The position numbers and the translations under genes were made by a program. DNA of 64,000 nt from NCBI RefSeq assembly GCF_000022565.1, contig NC_012483.1, positions 1,984,001-2,048,000 on the forward strand, given 5' to 3'. This DNA is from Acidobacterium capsulatum ATCC 51196 (GTDB lineage: Bacteria > Acidobacteriota > Terriglobia > Terriglobales > Acidobacteriaceae). The notes under the pieces are model-generated. The model had not been told where the DNA came from, ran no database searches, and saw only the letters and a list, made by a program, of their open reading frames with translations. Positions within the stretch are counted from its first letter, which is position 1. Each line of letters opens with the position of its first letter. Below are positions 53,544 through 62,593 of the stretch, in pieces.

Positions 53544-55067
53544 ATGACCTCACGCCATCTGCCCCAGACCCTGGGGGAGCTTCGCTCAAGCAAAACATAC
53601 TCGGAAGCACGTCTGGGAGCACGCTCAGTGAAAGACGAGCTGCGCGAAAACCTGATTGCACGGCTGCGCGCCAAGGAGACGATCTTCCCGGGCATTGTGG
53701 GCTATGAGGACACGGTGGTTCCGCAAATTGTGAATGCGGTGCTGTCGCGGCAGAACTTCATCCTGTTGGGACTGCGCGGGCAGGCCAAGAGCCGCATGCT
53801 GCGTGCGCTGACCGCGCTGCTGGATGAGCAGATGCCCTATGTAGCCGGATGCGAGATTCGCGACAACCCCTATCGCCCGCTGTGCAGCCGCTGCCGTGCA
53901 CTGATTGCAGAGAAGGAAGAGGCGACCCCGATTGCATGGCTGCATCGCGATGAGCGCTACATTGAAAAGCTGGCGACACCCGATGTGACGGTGGCCGACC
54001 TGATTGGCGATCTGGACCCGATCAAGGCGGCGCGCGGAGGGCATGACCTGTCGAGCGATCTGGCGATGCACTACGGACTGCTGCCCCGCGCCAATCGCGG
54101 AATTTTTGCGGTGAATGAATTGCCGGACCTGGCAGGCAAGATTCAGGTGGCGCTCTTTAACATCATGCAGGAAGGCGATGTGCAGATTAAGGGCTTTCCG
54201 GTGAGGCTGGAACTGGATGTGGCGCTGGTCTTCAGCGCGAATCCTGAGGACTACACGGCGCGCGGCAAGATTGTGACGCCACTCAAGGACCGCATCGGGT
54301 CGGAGATTCGGACGCATTATCCGGAATCGCTCGAAGAGGGCATCTCGATCACGGCGCAGGAAGCATGGACCGAGCGCGGCCTGGGCCAGGTGGAAGTGCC
54401 GCAGTATCTGCGCGAGATTGTGGAGCAGATCGCCTTCAGCGCGCGCGAAGAAAAGAAAGTGGACAAGCGCAGCGGCGTGAGCCAGCGCTTGCCCATTTCC
54501 ACCATGGAACTGGTGCTCTCAAACGCCGAACGCCGCGCGCTGACGCATGGCGAAGAACGCATTGTGCCGCGCGTGGGTGATGTGTATGCTGCGCTGCCCG
54601 GCATTACCGGCAAGGTGGAGCTGGAGTACGAAGGCGAGTTGAAGGGCGCCGATGCCGTGGTAAAGGAGATTGTGCGCACTGCCATTGGCAAGACCTTTGA
54701 CCGCTACTTTGCCGACGTGAACACGCAGCAGATCGAGCAGTGGTTTAACCTGGGCGGCACCATCAAGATCAGCGATGGACAGGGGGCACAGGCCACGCAT
54801 GAAGAGTTGAAGCAGATTCAGGGACTGACGGAGAAGCTGTCACCGCTCGGCATCAAAGCCTCGACCGATGCCGAGCATTATGTGGGCGCGGCCGAATTTC
54901 TGCTGGAAGGCATGTGCGCGCACCGCCGCCTGAGCCGCAATGAGGAACGCGGATTTGGGCTGCAGCGCAAAGAGAAAAATCGCGCGGAGCGGCAGGAGCA
55001 GGCCAGCGACGAGCAGGAGTATGAAGCGTGGCAGCAGCGGCGCAACCGCCGCGGCAGCTTTAACTAG
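53544..55067 (+). CDS. MoxR/ChlI-like AAA+ ATPase
   Basis: A 507-aa protein from ATG 53544, preceded by AAGGAG. Walker A is LLGLRGQAKSRMLRAL (GxxGxAKS, MoxR style). The Walker B position reads GIFAVNELPDLAGKIQ, with Asn where Asp is usual. A Cys group (CEIRDNPYRPLCSRC) lies between the two motifs. The C-terminal lid and a charged tail (NRAERQEQASDEQEYEA) complete it. It is paired with a VWA protein 18 bp downstream. Such AAA/VWA pairs are thought to remodel or insert cofactors into target complexes; the target is unknown. Confidence 0.85.
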   Translation: MTSRHLPQTLGELRSSKTYSEARLGARSVKDELRENLIARLRAKETIFPGIVGYEDTVVPQIVNAVLSRQNFILLGLRGQAKSRMLRALTALLDEQMPYVAGCEIRDNPYRPLCSRCRALIAEKEEATPIAWLHRDERYIEKLATPDVTVADLIGDLDPIKAARGGHDLSSDLAMHYGLLPRANRGIFAVNELPDLAGKIQVALFNIMQEGDVQIKGFPVRLELDVALVFSANPEDYTARGKIVTPLKDRIGSEIRTHYPESLEEGISITAQEAWTERGLGQVEVPQYLREIVEQIAFSAREEKKVDKRSGVSQRLPISTMELVLSNAERRALTHGEERIVPRVGDVYAALPGITGKVELEYEGELKGADAVVKEIVRTAIGKTFDRYFADVNTQQIEQWFNLGGTIKISDGQGAQATHEELKQIQGLTEKLSPLGIKASTDAEHYVGAAEFLLEGMCAHRRLSRNEERGFGLQRKEKNRAERQEQASDEQEYEAWQQRRNRRGSFN

Positions 55068-55085
55068 AGCCGGTTTGGGTGACGA

Positions 55086-56324
55086 GTGAAACGCGTCCGC
55101 TATACGAAGTTTCAGGGCGAATGGATCAGCGACTCCAGCATGGAGAACCTGCTCAATGCCTTGTCCGATTACTTTCTTGACTCGGGGTTTCGCGACCCGC
55201 TGAGCCAGTTTCAGGATCTGGACCGCACGATGGCCGACCTGGAAGAGGCGCTGCAGCGCGTGCTCGAGTCTGGCGAGTTGTTTGATGAGGAATTGCAGCA
55301 GCAGTTTGACCGCATGCAGGAAGAGGGACGCACCGAGGAGTTTATTCAGCAGATCATTCAGCAGATGGAGCAGGACAATTTCATCTCAGTGGATCGCATG
55401 GAGGACCCCTCACAGCCAGCGCAAACACCCGGCAGCGCGACAGGCGAAGGCGAGATTGAAGCCCACTTTGAGGTGACGGACAAGAGCCTCGACTTTCTGG
55501 GCTACAAGACGCTGCGCGATCTGCTTGGCTCATTGGGCAAGTCAAATCTTGGCCGGCATGACACGCAGCATCTGGCGACGGGCATTGAGGCCAGCGGAGG
55601 CTCGCGGCCCTATGAGTTTGGCGATGTGCTCAATATAGACAGCACGGCCACGCTGACTTCGGCGATTGCACGTGAAGGACTGACGGTTCCACTGAATATT
55701 GAGTACAGCGATCTGCATGTGCATCAGTGTGACTTTCAGAGCAGTTGCGCCACGGTAGTCATGCTGGACTGCTCGCACTCGATGATTTTGTATGGCGAGG
55801 ATCGCTTTACGCCGGCCAAGCGTGTGGCAATGGCGTTGTCGCACCTGATTCGCACACAATATCCGGGAGATTCGCTTTCGCTGGTGCTGTTTCACGATTC
55901 GGCGGAGGAGATGCCGGTCTCGCAACTGGCGCGCGTACAGGTCGGCCCCTATTACACCAACACACGCGAAGGTCTGCGCGTGGCACAGCGAATTTTGCGC
56001 AGCCAGCGCAAAGACATGAAGCAGATTGTGATGATCACCGATGGCAAGCCATCGGCACTGACGCTGCCCGACGGACGCATTTACAAGAATGCGTTTGGAC
56101 TGGACCCGCTGGTGATCAGCGAGACGCTCGAAGAGGTGTCGCGCTGCAAGCGGCAGAACATCATGATCAACACTTTCATGCTGGCGTCAGATTACGGGCT
56201 GATGCAGTTTGTGCAGAAGGTGACGGCGATGTGCCGTGGCAAGGCCTACTTCACGACGCCTGACCGTCTGGGCGAGTATCTGCTGCTGGACTATATGCAG
56301 CGGCGCACGAAGACGATTCACTGA
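55086..56324 (+). CDS. VWA-domain protein, partner of the AAA+ ATPase
   Basis: A 412-aa protein starting at GTG 55086. The N-terminal ~200 residues are acidic and Gln/Glu-rich with helices ([20 protein letters not shown]). A von Willebrand A domain follows (~215-400) with a complete [14 protein letters not shown] (DxSxS), then the Thr and Asp sites further on. No membrane segment. It is coupled to the MoxR/ChlI-like gene at 53544, like the ChlI-ChlD arrangement. Confidence 0.87.
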   Translation: MKRVRYTKFQGEWISDSSMENLLNALSDYFLDSGFRDPLSQFQDLDRTMADLEEALQRVLESGELFDEELQQQFDRMQEEGRTEEFIQQIIQQMEQDNFISVDRMEDPSQPAQTPGSATGEGEIEAHFEVTDKSLDFLGYKTLRDLLGSLGKSNLGRHDTQHLATGIEASGGSRPYEFGDVLNIDSTATLTSAIAREGLTVPLNIEYSDLHVHQCDFQSSCATVVMLDCSHSMILYGEDRFTPAKRVAMALSHLIRTQYPGDSLSLVLFHDSAEEMPVSQLARVQVGPYYTNTREGLRVAQRILRSQRKDMKQIVMITDGKPSALTLPDGRIYKNAFGLDPLVISETLEEVSRCKRQNIMINTFMLASDYGLMQFVQKVTAMCRGKAYFTTPDRLGEYLLLDYMQRRTKTIH

Positions 56325-56328
56325 TTCA

Positions 56329-57225
56329 CTAACAACCGACTTTGCGTCGCAGAATGGGCGTGGACCATCCGGCAATGGGCTGCGCCTTGGGAACAGGCAG
56401 CGGCTGGCACTGCGGGCACCAGTAAGTAGAGCGCGCGGCGCTGCCCTGCTTGCGCATGAGGATGGTCGCTCCGCAGCGGCGGCAGGCCTGGCCGCGGCGT
56501 CCGTAGACCCAGAGACGCGCGCCCGCGTCGGAGACGTTGCGCGTGCGGCGAGCACCGGTGTAGGTGATGACGCCGCCGCTGGCGGCATCGCTGACGTTGA
56601 TGTTCATCAGGCGCTCGGCGGCGGCGAGGAGCGCGGCGACCTGATCGGGGCTTAACTCATGCACGCGGGCAAAGGGGCTGAGTCCGCAAACAAAGCAGAC
56701 CTCAGACTTGAAGACGTTGCCCAACCCGGCGATGACCTGCTGGTTGAGCAGCACGTTGGCGATTTCTTCCTGAGGGTGAGCAGCGATGCGGGCGGCTGCA
56801 TCGCCGGCGGAGAAATCTGCTCGCAAGGGATCGGGGCCGAGGCGAGGAATAGCGCTGTTGCGAGCCAGAGTGCGGGATGTGTAGAAACGTGCCACCGGGA
56901 CGTCAAAGGCGATCGCCTCGTAGGTCTCATTGGCGAGAAGCACGCGCATGTGGCTACGGCCACGCCGCCAGCGCTCACCGCGGCGGTAAATATGCCAACT
57001 GCCGCTCATGAGCATGTGCGTCACTAGAATCAGATCGCCTGAGAAATGAATGAGCAGCCATTTGCCGCGTGACTCCACTTGCTCAATGGTGCGACCAGTG
57101 ACGGGCGTGTTGTCATGCACGGCGGCGAGCTGCGCAAATTCTGTCACAAATCCAGTTACGATTGTGCCGGCGAGTGCCTTATGCAAGGTGCGGGCCGAAC
57201 GGAAGATGGTATCGCCCTCGGGCAT
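56329..57225 (-). CDS. Nei/Fpg-family DNA glycosylase (endonuclease VIII)
   Basis: A 298-aa protein. MPEGDTIFRSARTLHKAL gives the catalytic Pro2 and Glu3, and LLNQQVIAGLGNVFKSEVCF is the conserved helix. A C-terminal zinc finger is seen: CRRCGATILMRKQG then TYWCPQC. It removes oxidised bases and nicks the AP site. Its start is 2 bp after the stop of the lhr-type gene, so the two form one operon. The PEGDT start fits actinobacterial Nei2-like enzymes. Confidence 0.92.
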   Translation of the reverse strand: MPEGDTIFRSARTLHKALAGTIVTGFVTEFAQLAAVHDNTPVTGRTIEQVESRGKWLLIHFSGDLILVTHMLMSGSWHIYRRGERWRRGRSHMRVLLANETYEAIAFDVPVARFYTSRTLARNSAIPRLGPDPLRADFSAGDAAARIAAHPQEEIANVLLNQQVIAGLGNVFKSEVCFVCGLSPFARVHELSPDQVAALLAAAERLMNINVSDAASGGVITYTGARRTRNVSDAGARLWVYGRRGQACRRCGATILMRKQGSAARSTYWCPQCQPLPVPKAQPIAGWSTPILRRKVGC

Positions 57226-57227
57226 GG

Positions 57228-60200
57228 CTACTGCACCTCAGCGGACGGCGGAATGACAGGCAGCACGCGTCGCATGTGAAAACCAAGCGGCGCGGGAGAA
57301 AAGCCGGCGTCGGATAGGAAGCGCGCCAAGGGATGCTGCTGCACGGGGACCCCATTGATAGTGGAGATGAGCAGGCCGCCGTGGCGGCGGGCCTCTTCGT
57401 CACGTAACTGCTGCTGCACCTGAGAGGCGAGAAATTGCGCGAGATCGCGCGCGACGTGAGTGCGATCTGGCTCTTGCGCAGGCAAAAACACCTGCACATT
57501 GGGATTGCTGCGGCGCAGGTAAGCAATGAGTTCGCCATTGCGCAGAATGACCGATGCGCCTAAGGTGCGAGTAAGCGTCCGAGGCGAAGAGTCGCTTCCC
57601 TGCTCCTCTGGAGCAGGCTGCGGCCAGCGTAGCACGCTACCGTAGAGATTGGCGGGATCTGTCGCCGCGATGGATACGATTTCGGCGCTTTCAGGTTCAG
57701 GCGCATTGCGCAGCGAGCGCAGGAGATCCACGGCGGCAGGCAATGCGAATTGCGCAGCCCCAAGGCCCGCAACGAAGTAGCCGCGACGGATGCGTCCGCT
57801 CTCTTCAAGCGCCTTGAGCACGTCATAGATTGCGGAAAATCCACCTGGGAGGTTTTCCTGCGCGACGGATTCGCGGGTCAGCACGCCGTAGCGGTGGAGC
57901 AACTGATGCGCGATGGCGTGACTCCACTCGGTTTGTTGCGCGGATGTGGTGCGTTCGGCCATGGGTACGAGCGACCAGCGCCCTTGCGCCGTGGGAGGAA
58001 CGGTGCGGCGTGAGCGAAAGGACGGCACGTTGTGCTGGCGCTTTGCAGAGCGACTCGTGGAGGATTTCGTGACGTAGGCGCGCAGCGCATGCAGTGCGTC
58101 GTTGGTGACGAGGCCACGCCAGACAAGATTCCAGAGAGCATCCAGAGTTTCGCCGGGGAAGCCGCCCCCGACTGCCTCGTGGAGTTGCGCGAAGAATATG
58201 GCTCCGCCACTGGCGAGCTGATCGAGAATCAACTGCTCCCGAGCAGCGGTAGGAGAAGCGGCATCGATGGTGACGGCACGCGTGGGCAGGAGCTGCGGCA
58301 TGCGGTCAGCGAGATAGAGCGCGATGCGCCCATCGTGCTCGCCGAGCGAGTCGAGACCGCACCAGGTGACTTCACCCGCGGCGATGAGCGTGTCGAGATC
58401 GGCGGGCGCGTAGCGGGCGAGGCGCGCGGGCAGGATGGAGCTTTCGAGCAGCGAAGCCGGGATGGGTGCGCCCTGCAGGCTCTCGATGGTGTCGAGCAGT
58501 GCGTCGAGGCCACGGCGGCGCTGCAGAATGCCCTGCCAATGCGTCTCAAGGCGCGCGAGCATCTGCTGCTCGACCGGCTCGATTTCTTTACGTAACCGTG
58601 ACAGTGCCTTTCTGCGGATCAGGCGCAGTACTTCAGCATCGCACCACTCGCGATGCAAGCCTCCGGGGCGGAAGCCGCCTTCGAGAACGCGGCCTTCGAG
58701 CGCCAGGGTGCGCAGCACGGATTCGACGGCGCGGGCATCGAGGCCGAAGCGCTGGGCTGCTTCTGCCAGAGTGAAGGGGCCATGGGTGCGTGCGAAGCGG
58801 CGGATGAGTTCCAGCACAGGTTTTTCGACTGTAGCGAGCAAAGCTTTCGCAATGCCTGGCGGCAGCGGAATGCCAAGCGCATCGCGATAGCGGGCCGCGT
58901 CCTCCACGGCGATGAGGCGACGCTCGCTGGCGATTTTTACCTCAAGAATGCGGCGCGCTTTGAGCAGGCGGTCGAGCACTGCGAGCAGATCGGGCGTGGC
59001 AAGACGGCGGGCCAGCTCTTCGCGGGAGAGATCGCCAAGACGCAGCAGCAGATCATGGATGCCATCAGCGGAGCGCGCGCGGTGGCCCTCTTCGAGACAC
59101 TGCAACTGCTCCTCGACTTGCTGAATGGCATCAGCATCGAGCAGCTCGCGCAGGTCAGAGTCGCCGAGCAGCTCACGGAGTTGATCCTGATCAATGGAGA
59201 GCGCCTGGGCGCGACGCTCAGCGAGCGGTGCGTCGCCATCGTAAATATAGTTGGCCACGTAACTGAAGAGCAGCGACGAGGCAAAGGGAGAGGGTGTACG
59301 CGTATCTACAACATGCACGCGTACGTCGCGCTTCTGGATGGCACGCAGCGTCTCAAGGAACGATGGCATGTCGAAAACGTCACGCATGCACTCGCGGTAG
59401 GCCTCAAGCAGCATGGGGAAGGCCGGATATTTTGAGGCCACCGAGAGCAGGTCATAGGCGCGCTTGCGCTGCTGCCACAGCGGCGCGCGGCCCTGGGCGC
59501 GGCGGCGCGGCAAGAGGAGTGCGCGCGCTGCAGACTCACGGAATTTTGCTGCGAAAAGCGCGGTGGAACCGAGCTGGCGCAGCACGAGATCGGCAGCTTC
59601 GGCTGGCTCCAGCAGGAGCAGATCTGCATCGGGCGGCGTATCGGTGTCTGGGAAGCGCAGCACGAATCCATCGTCACCCCACATGGTTTCGACATCGGGC
59701 CCTCCGGCCGCGCGGATGCGCCCGGCGACGGCCATGGCCCACGGCGCGTGCACGCTGCTGCCGAAGGGCGTGAGCACGCAGACGCGCCAGTCGCCGAGTT
59801 CGTCGCGGGTTCGCTCAATGACGAGGTTGCGGTCATCTGGAACCGTGACGGTTGCGATTTCCTGATCGGCGAGAAAGCGGAGCAGATTTTCAGCAGCGAG
59901 AGTATCAAGATCATGCTCGCGCACGAGGCGGCTGATGGCCGCGTTGCGGGGCAGAGCGCGCAGCTCGCGAATCAGTGCGCCGATGCGGCGGCCAAACTCC
60001 AGCGGACGGCCTGCGGCGTCGCCATGCCAGAAGGGCATTTTGCCCGGCTCGCCGGGCGCGGGGGAGACGAGCACACGATCGGGCAAAATCTCTTCGATGC
60101 GCCAAGTGGACGCGCCGAGCAGGAAAGTATCGCCGGTGCGACTCTCAAAAACCATCTCCTCATCGAGCTCGCCTACGCGAACCGGCTTGTCGCTGCGCGC

Positions 60201-61925
60201 AAGAAAGACTCCGTAGAGGCCACGGTCAGGGATGGTGCCCCCGTTGAGGATGGCGAGACTCTTGGCACCTTCGCGCGGGGTGAGAATGTTGCTGACGCGG
60301 TCCCAGGTGATGCGCGGGCGCAGCTCAGAGAATTCGTCAGAGGGATAGCGGCCTGCGAGCAGATCGAGTACGCCCTCAAACGCAGTGCGCGAGAGCGAAG
60401 CAAAGGGCGCGGCACGGCGCAGCAGCGTGAAGATGTCTTCCACCGCGATGTGGGGCTCAAACGGCGGCTGGCCTTTGGCGCGGGGACGGGCAGCGGCGGG
60501 CGGATGCGCCACCGTGGCGACGATTTGCTGCGCAAGCACATCGAGCGGATTACGCAGATAGCGGGTCGATTCCACCAGACGCTCATGCATGGCGCGCGTA
60601 ACCGCGGCGCAGGCGATAAGGTCTGCGCGGTACTTGGGAAAGATGATGCCGTCACTCGGCAGCCCCACAGAGTGGCCAGCGCGGCCGATGCGCTGCATGC
60701 CGCTGGCAACGGAGGGCGGCGCTTCGATCTGGATAACCAGATCGATGGCGCCCATGTCGATGCCGAGTTCGAGCGACGAGGTGGCGACAAGCGCGCGCAG
60801 GCGGCCTGCTTTGAGTGCATCCTCAATCTCGGCGCGCTGCGCGGCGGCCAGCGAGCCGTGATGGGCGCGGGCCAGCGGCTCACCGGCAATCTCATTGAGC
60901 GCGGCGGCCAGGCGCTCGGCGAGACGGCGGCTGTTGACGAAGAGCAGCGTGGACTGGCGCTCGCGAATGATTTCGACGAGGCGCGGATGGATGGCGCTCC
61001 AGATAGAGGTACGCTTAGGGCCCTGCGAAGCCGCGCCGCTGGGCAACTCCTCGGGCTGGCCGAGGCGGGCCATGTCTTCGACGGGCACCTCGACGCGCAG
61101 GTTGAGCTGCTTGGGCTCGTTCGCCTGCACGATCGTAACGGGGCGAAAGAGGTGCGGGCGCTCGTCGTTGGTGGTCCACTCATGCGCGGGGGCCGTTTCG
61201 TCGGCAGCGGTGGATGGTTGCGATTCTGCTCCGGCAAGGAAATGCGCGACCTCTTCGAGCGGGCGCTGCGTGGCCGAAAGACCGATGCGCTGCAACGGCT
61301 TTTGCGTAATGGCTTCGAGGCGTTCGAGGCTGAGCGCCAGGTGAGCGCCGCGCTTGGTGGGCACGAGCGCGTGGATTTCATCGAGGATGACCGTTTCAAC
61401 GGTGCGCAGCGATGCGGCGGCCTCGGAGGTGAGCAGCAGATAGAGCGACTCGGGCGTGGTGATGAGAATTTCAGCAGGATGGCGGCGGAAGCGGCTGCGC
61501 TCGCGCTGGGCGGTATCTCCAGTGCGGATGGCAATCTCAGGCATATGCACGGGCACGTTGCGGCGCGCGGCCGTGGCGGCGATGCCGGCGAGCGGCGACT
61601 GCAGGTTGCGCTCCACATCGACGGCGAGTGACTTGAGCGGACTGATGTAGAGGATGCGGCAACCCTCTTCCATGGGCGGCGCGTGCAGCATGAGGCGGTC
61701 CAGGCACCAGAGAAATGCGGTGAGCGTTTTGCCGGTGCCTGTGGGTGCGAAGATGAGCGTGCTTTCTCCCCGGGCAATGGCGGGCCAGCCCATGCGTTGC
61801 GGCGCGGTGGGGTGGTCAAAGACGGCGCGAAACCACTCGGCGGTGACTGGATGAAAGAGGGCGAGCGGGTCCTGCGCCGCGTCTGCAGCGGATGACGTGG
61901 AGCGGGATTTGCGCGGGGCAGCCAC
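57228..61925 (-). CDS. lhr: Lhr-type superfamily 2 DEAD/DEAH-box helicase
   Basis: A 1565-aa protein, the size of full-length Lhr. Motif I is FAPTGTGKTLTAF, II is ILDEIHALVPTKRG, III is GLSATQRPLEE and VI is MQRIGRAGHSVG. A winged helix and the Lhr core follow; from ~residue 900 on the large C-terminal Lhr domain is present. Such helicases move 3' to 5' on single-stranded DNA and prefer RNA:DNA hybrids. It is transcribed with a Nei/Fpg glycosylase, suggesting a role in base repair. ATG 61925 is the start. Confidence 0.95.
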   Translation of the reverse strand: MAAPRKSRSTSSAADAAQDPLALFHPVTAEWFRAVFDHPTAPQRMGWPAIARGESTLIFAPTGTGKTLTAFLWCLDRLMLHAPPMEEGCRILYISPLKSLAVDVERNLQSPLAGIAATAARRNVPVHMPEIAIRTGDTAQRERSRFRRHPAEILITTPESLYLLLTSEAAASLRTVETVILDEIHALVPTKRGAHLALSLERLEAITQKPLQRIGLSATQRPLEEVAHFLAGAESQPSTAADETAPAHEWTTNDERPHLFRPVTIVQANEPKQLNLRVEVPVEDMARLGQPEELPSGAASQGPKRTSIWSAIHPRLVEIIRERQSTLLFVNSRRLAERLAAALNEIAGEPLARAHHGSLAAAQRAEIEDALKAGRLRALVATSSLELGIDMGAIDLVIQIEAPPSVASGMQRIGRAGHSVGLPSDGIIFPKYRADLIACAAVTRAMHERLVESTRYLRNPLDVLAQQIVATVAHPPAAARPRAKGQPPFEPHIAVEDIFTLLRRAAPFASLSRTAFEGVLDLLAGRYPSDEFSELRPRITWDRVSNILTPREGAKSLAILNGGTIPDRGLYGVFLARSDKPVRVGELDEEMVFESRTGDTFLLGASTWRIEEILPDRVLVSPAPGEPGKMPFWHGDAAGRPLEFGRRIGALIRELRALPRNAAISRLVREHDLDTLAAENLLRFLADQEIATVTVPDDRNLVIERTRDELGDWRVCVLTPFGSSVHAPWAMAVAGRIRAAGGPDVETMWGDDGFVLRFPDTDTPPDADLLLLEPAEAADLVLRQLGSTALFAAKFRESAARALLLPRRRAQGRAPLWQQRKRAYDLLSVASKYPAFPMLLEAYRECMRDVFDMPSFLETLRAIQKRDVRVHVVDTRTPSPFASSLLFSYVANYIYDGDAPLAERRAQALSIDQDQLRELLGDSDLRELLDADAIQQVEEQLQCLEEGHRARSADGIHDLLLRLGDLSREELARRLATPDLLAVLDRLLKARRILEVKIASERRLIAVEDAARYRDALGIPLPPGIAKALLATVEKPVLELIRRFARTHGPFTLAEAAQRFGLDARAVESVLRTLALEGRVLEGGFRPGGLHREWCDAEVLRLIRRKALSRLRKEIEPVEQQMLARLETHWQGILQRRRGLDALLDTIESLQGAPIPASLLESSILPARLARYAPADLDTLIAAGEVTWCGLDSLGEHDGRIALYLADRMPQLLPTRAVTIDAASPTAAREQLILDQLASGGAIFFAQLHEAVGGGFPGETLDALWNLVWRGLVTNDALHALRAYVTKSSTSRSAKRQHNVPSFRSRRTVPPTAQGRWSLVPMAERTTSAQQTEWSHAIAHQLLHRYGVLTRESVAQENLPGGFSAIYDVLKALEESGRIRRGYFVAGLGAAQFALPAAVDLLRSLRNAPEPESAEIVSIAATDPANLYGSVLRWPQPAPEEQGSDSSPRTLTRTLGASVILRNGELIAYLRRSNPNVQVFLPAQEPDRTHVARDLAQFLASQVQQQLRDEEARRHGGLLISTINGVPVQQHPLARFLSDAGFSPAPLGFHMRRVLPVIPPSAEVQ

Positions 61926-62036
61926 TTCTTTTGAGGATAGCTCCGGGACGGTTGTGCTCTTTGAGGAGATGCAAATTTGCGAGAAAGGATTTGGCGGGAT
62001 CGGCGCATTTGGCCATGGTTTTGGGATTCGAAGGTT

Positions 62037-62063
62037 TACCGCAAAGACGCCAAGAGCACAGAG
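62037..62063. repeat. Copy of the ACCGCAAAGACGCCAAGAG dispersed repeat
   Basis: TACCGCAAAGACGCCAAGAG resembles 49684-49711. It lies in the 246-bp spacer between the divergent lhr and cdd genes. Nothing else is recognised there. Confidence 0.4.
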
Positions 62064-62171
62064 ACCACCACTCGACTACGGCCAGCACTGGTTGGATAGG
62101 AGAACGCAATCATTAGTTGTATGTTGTATAGCGTTGCGCCAGCATGCGCGAAGGGATAGCCTCAGAATGCG

Positions 62172-62585
62172 ATGAGAAGTCCTGAAGAAACACTGCCGTT
62201 GCTGCGCACGCTGGCGGAAGAAGCTGCGAAGCTGGCCTATGCGCCTTACTCCAGGTTTCAGGTAGGCGCGGCGCTGCTTCTCGATGATGGGCGCACGGTG
62301 ACGGGTTGTAATGTGGAGAACCTGTCTTACGGCTTGACGAGCTGCGCGGAGCGGAATGCGGTCTTTCGCGCGATCAGCGAGCGCGGGCCGGCCGCGAAGA
62401 TTGTCGCCATTGCGGTTACAAATATGCGCGGTACCATGTGCGCTCCGTGTGGGGCTTGCCGGCAGGTGCTGCATGAGTTCGCGGCGGAGGACGCCGTGAT
62501 TACCTACAGCATGGACGAGGGGTGGGCAACGCGGCGGTTCCGCGAGTTGCTGCCGGATGCCTTTGTGATGACCGGCAAGGCCTAG
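62172..62585 (+). CDS. cdd: Cytidine deaminase
   Basis: A 137-aa homotetrameric-type cytidine deaminase. The substrate-binding NVEN is at residues 47-50. The zinc site and proton shuttle are in TSCAERNAVF (Cys 58, Glu 60) and PCGACRQVL (Cys 93, 96). It converts cytidine and deoxycytidine to uridine and deoxyuridine. It lies 8 bp upstream of a pyrimidine-nucleoside phosphorylase, forming a salvage operon. Confidence 0.96.
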   Translation: MRSPEETLPLLRTLAEEAAKLAYAPYSRFQVGAALLLDDGRTVTGCNVENLSYGLTSCAERNAVFRAISERGPAAKIVAIAVTNMRGTMCAPCGACRQVLHEFAAEDAVITYSMDEGWATRRFRELLPDAFVMTGKA

Positions 62586-62593
62586 AGACGCTT

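Noticed and set aside
59748-61631. Plus-strand open frame of 627 codons
   Set aside because: It lies wholly antisense to lhr. The product has no recognisable domain, and the lhr frame shows all helicase motifs.
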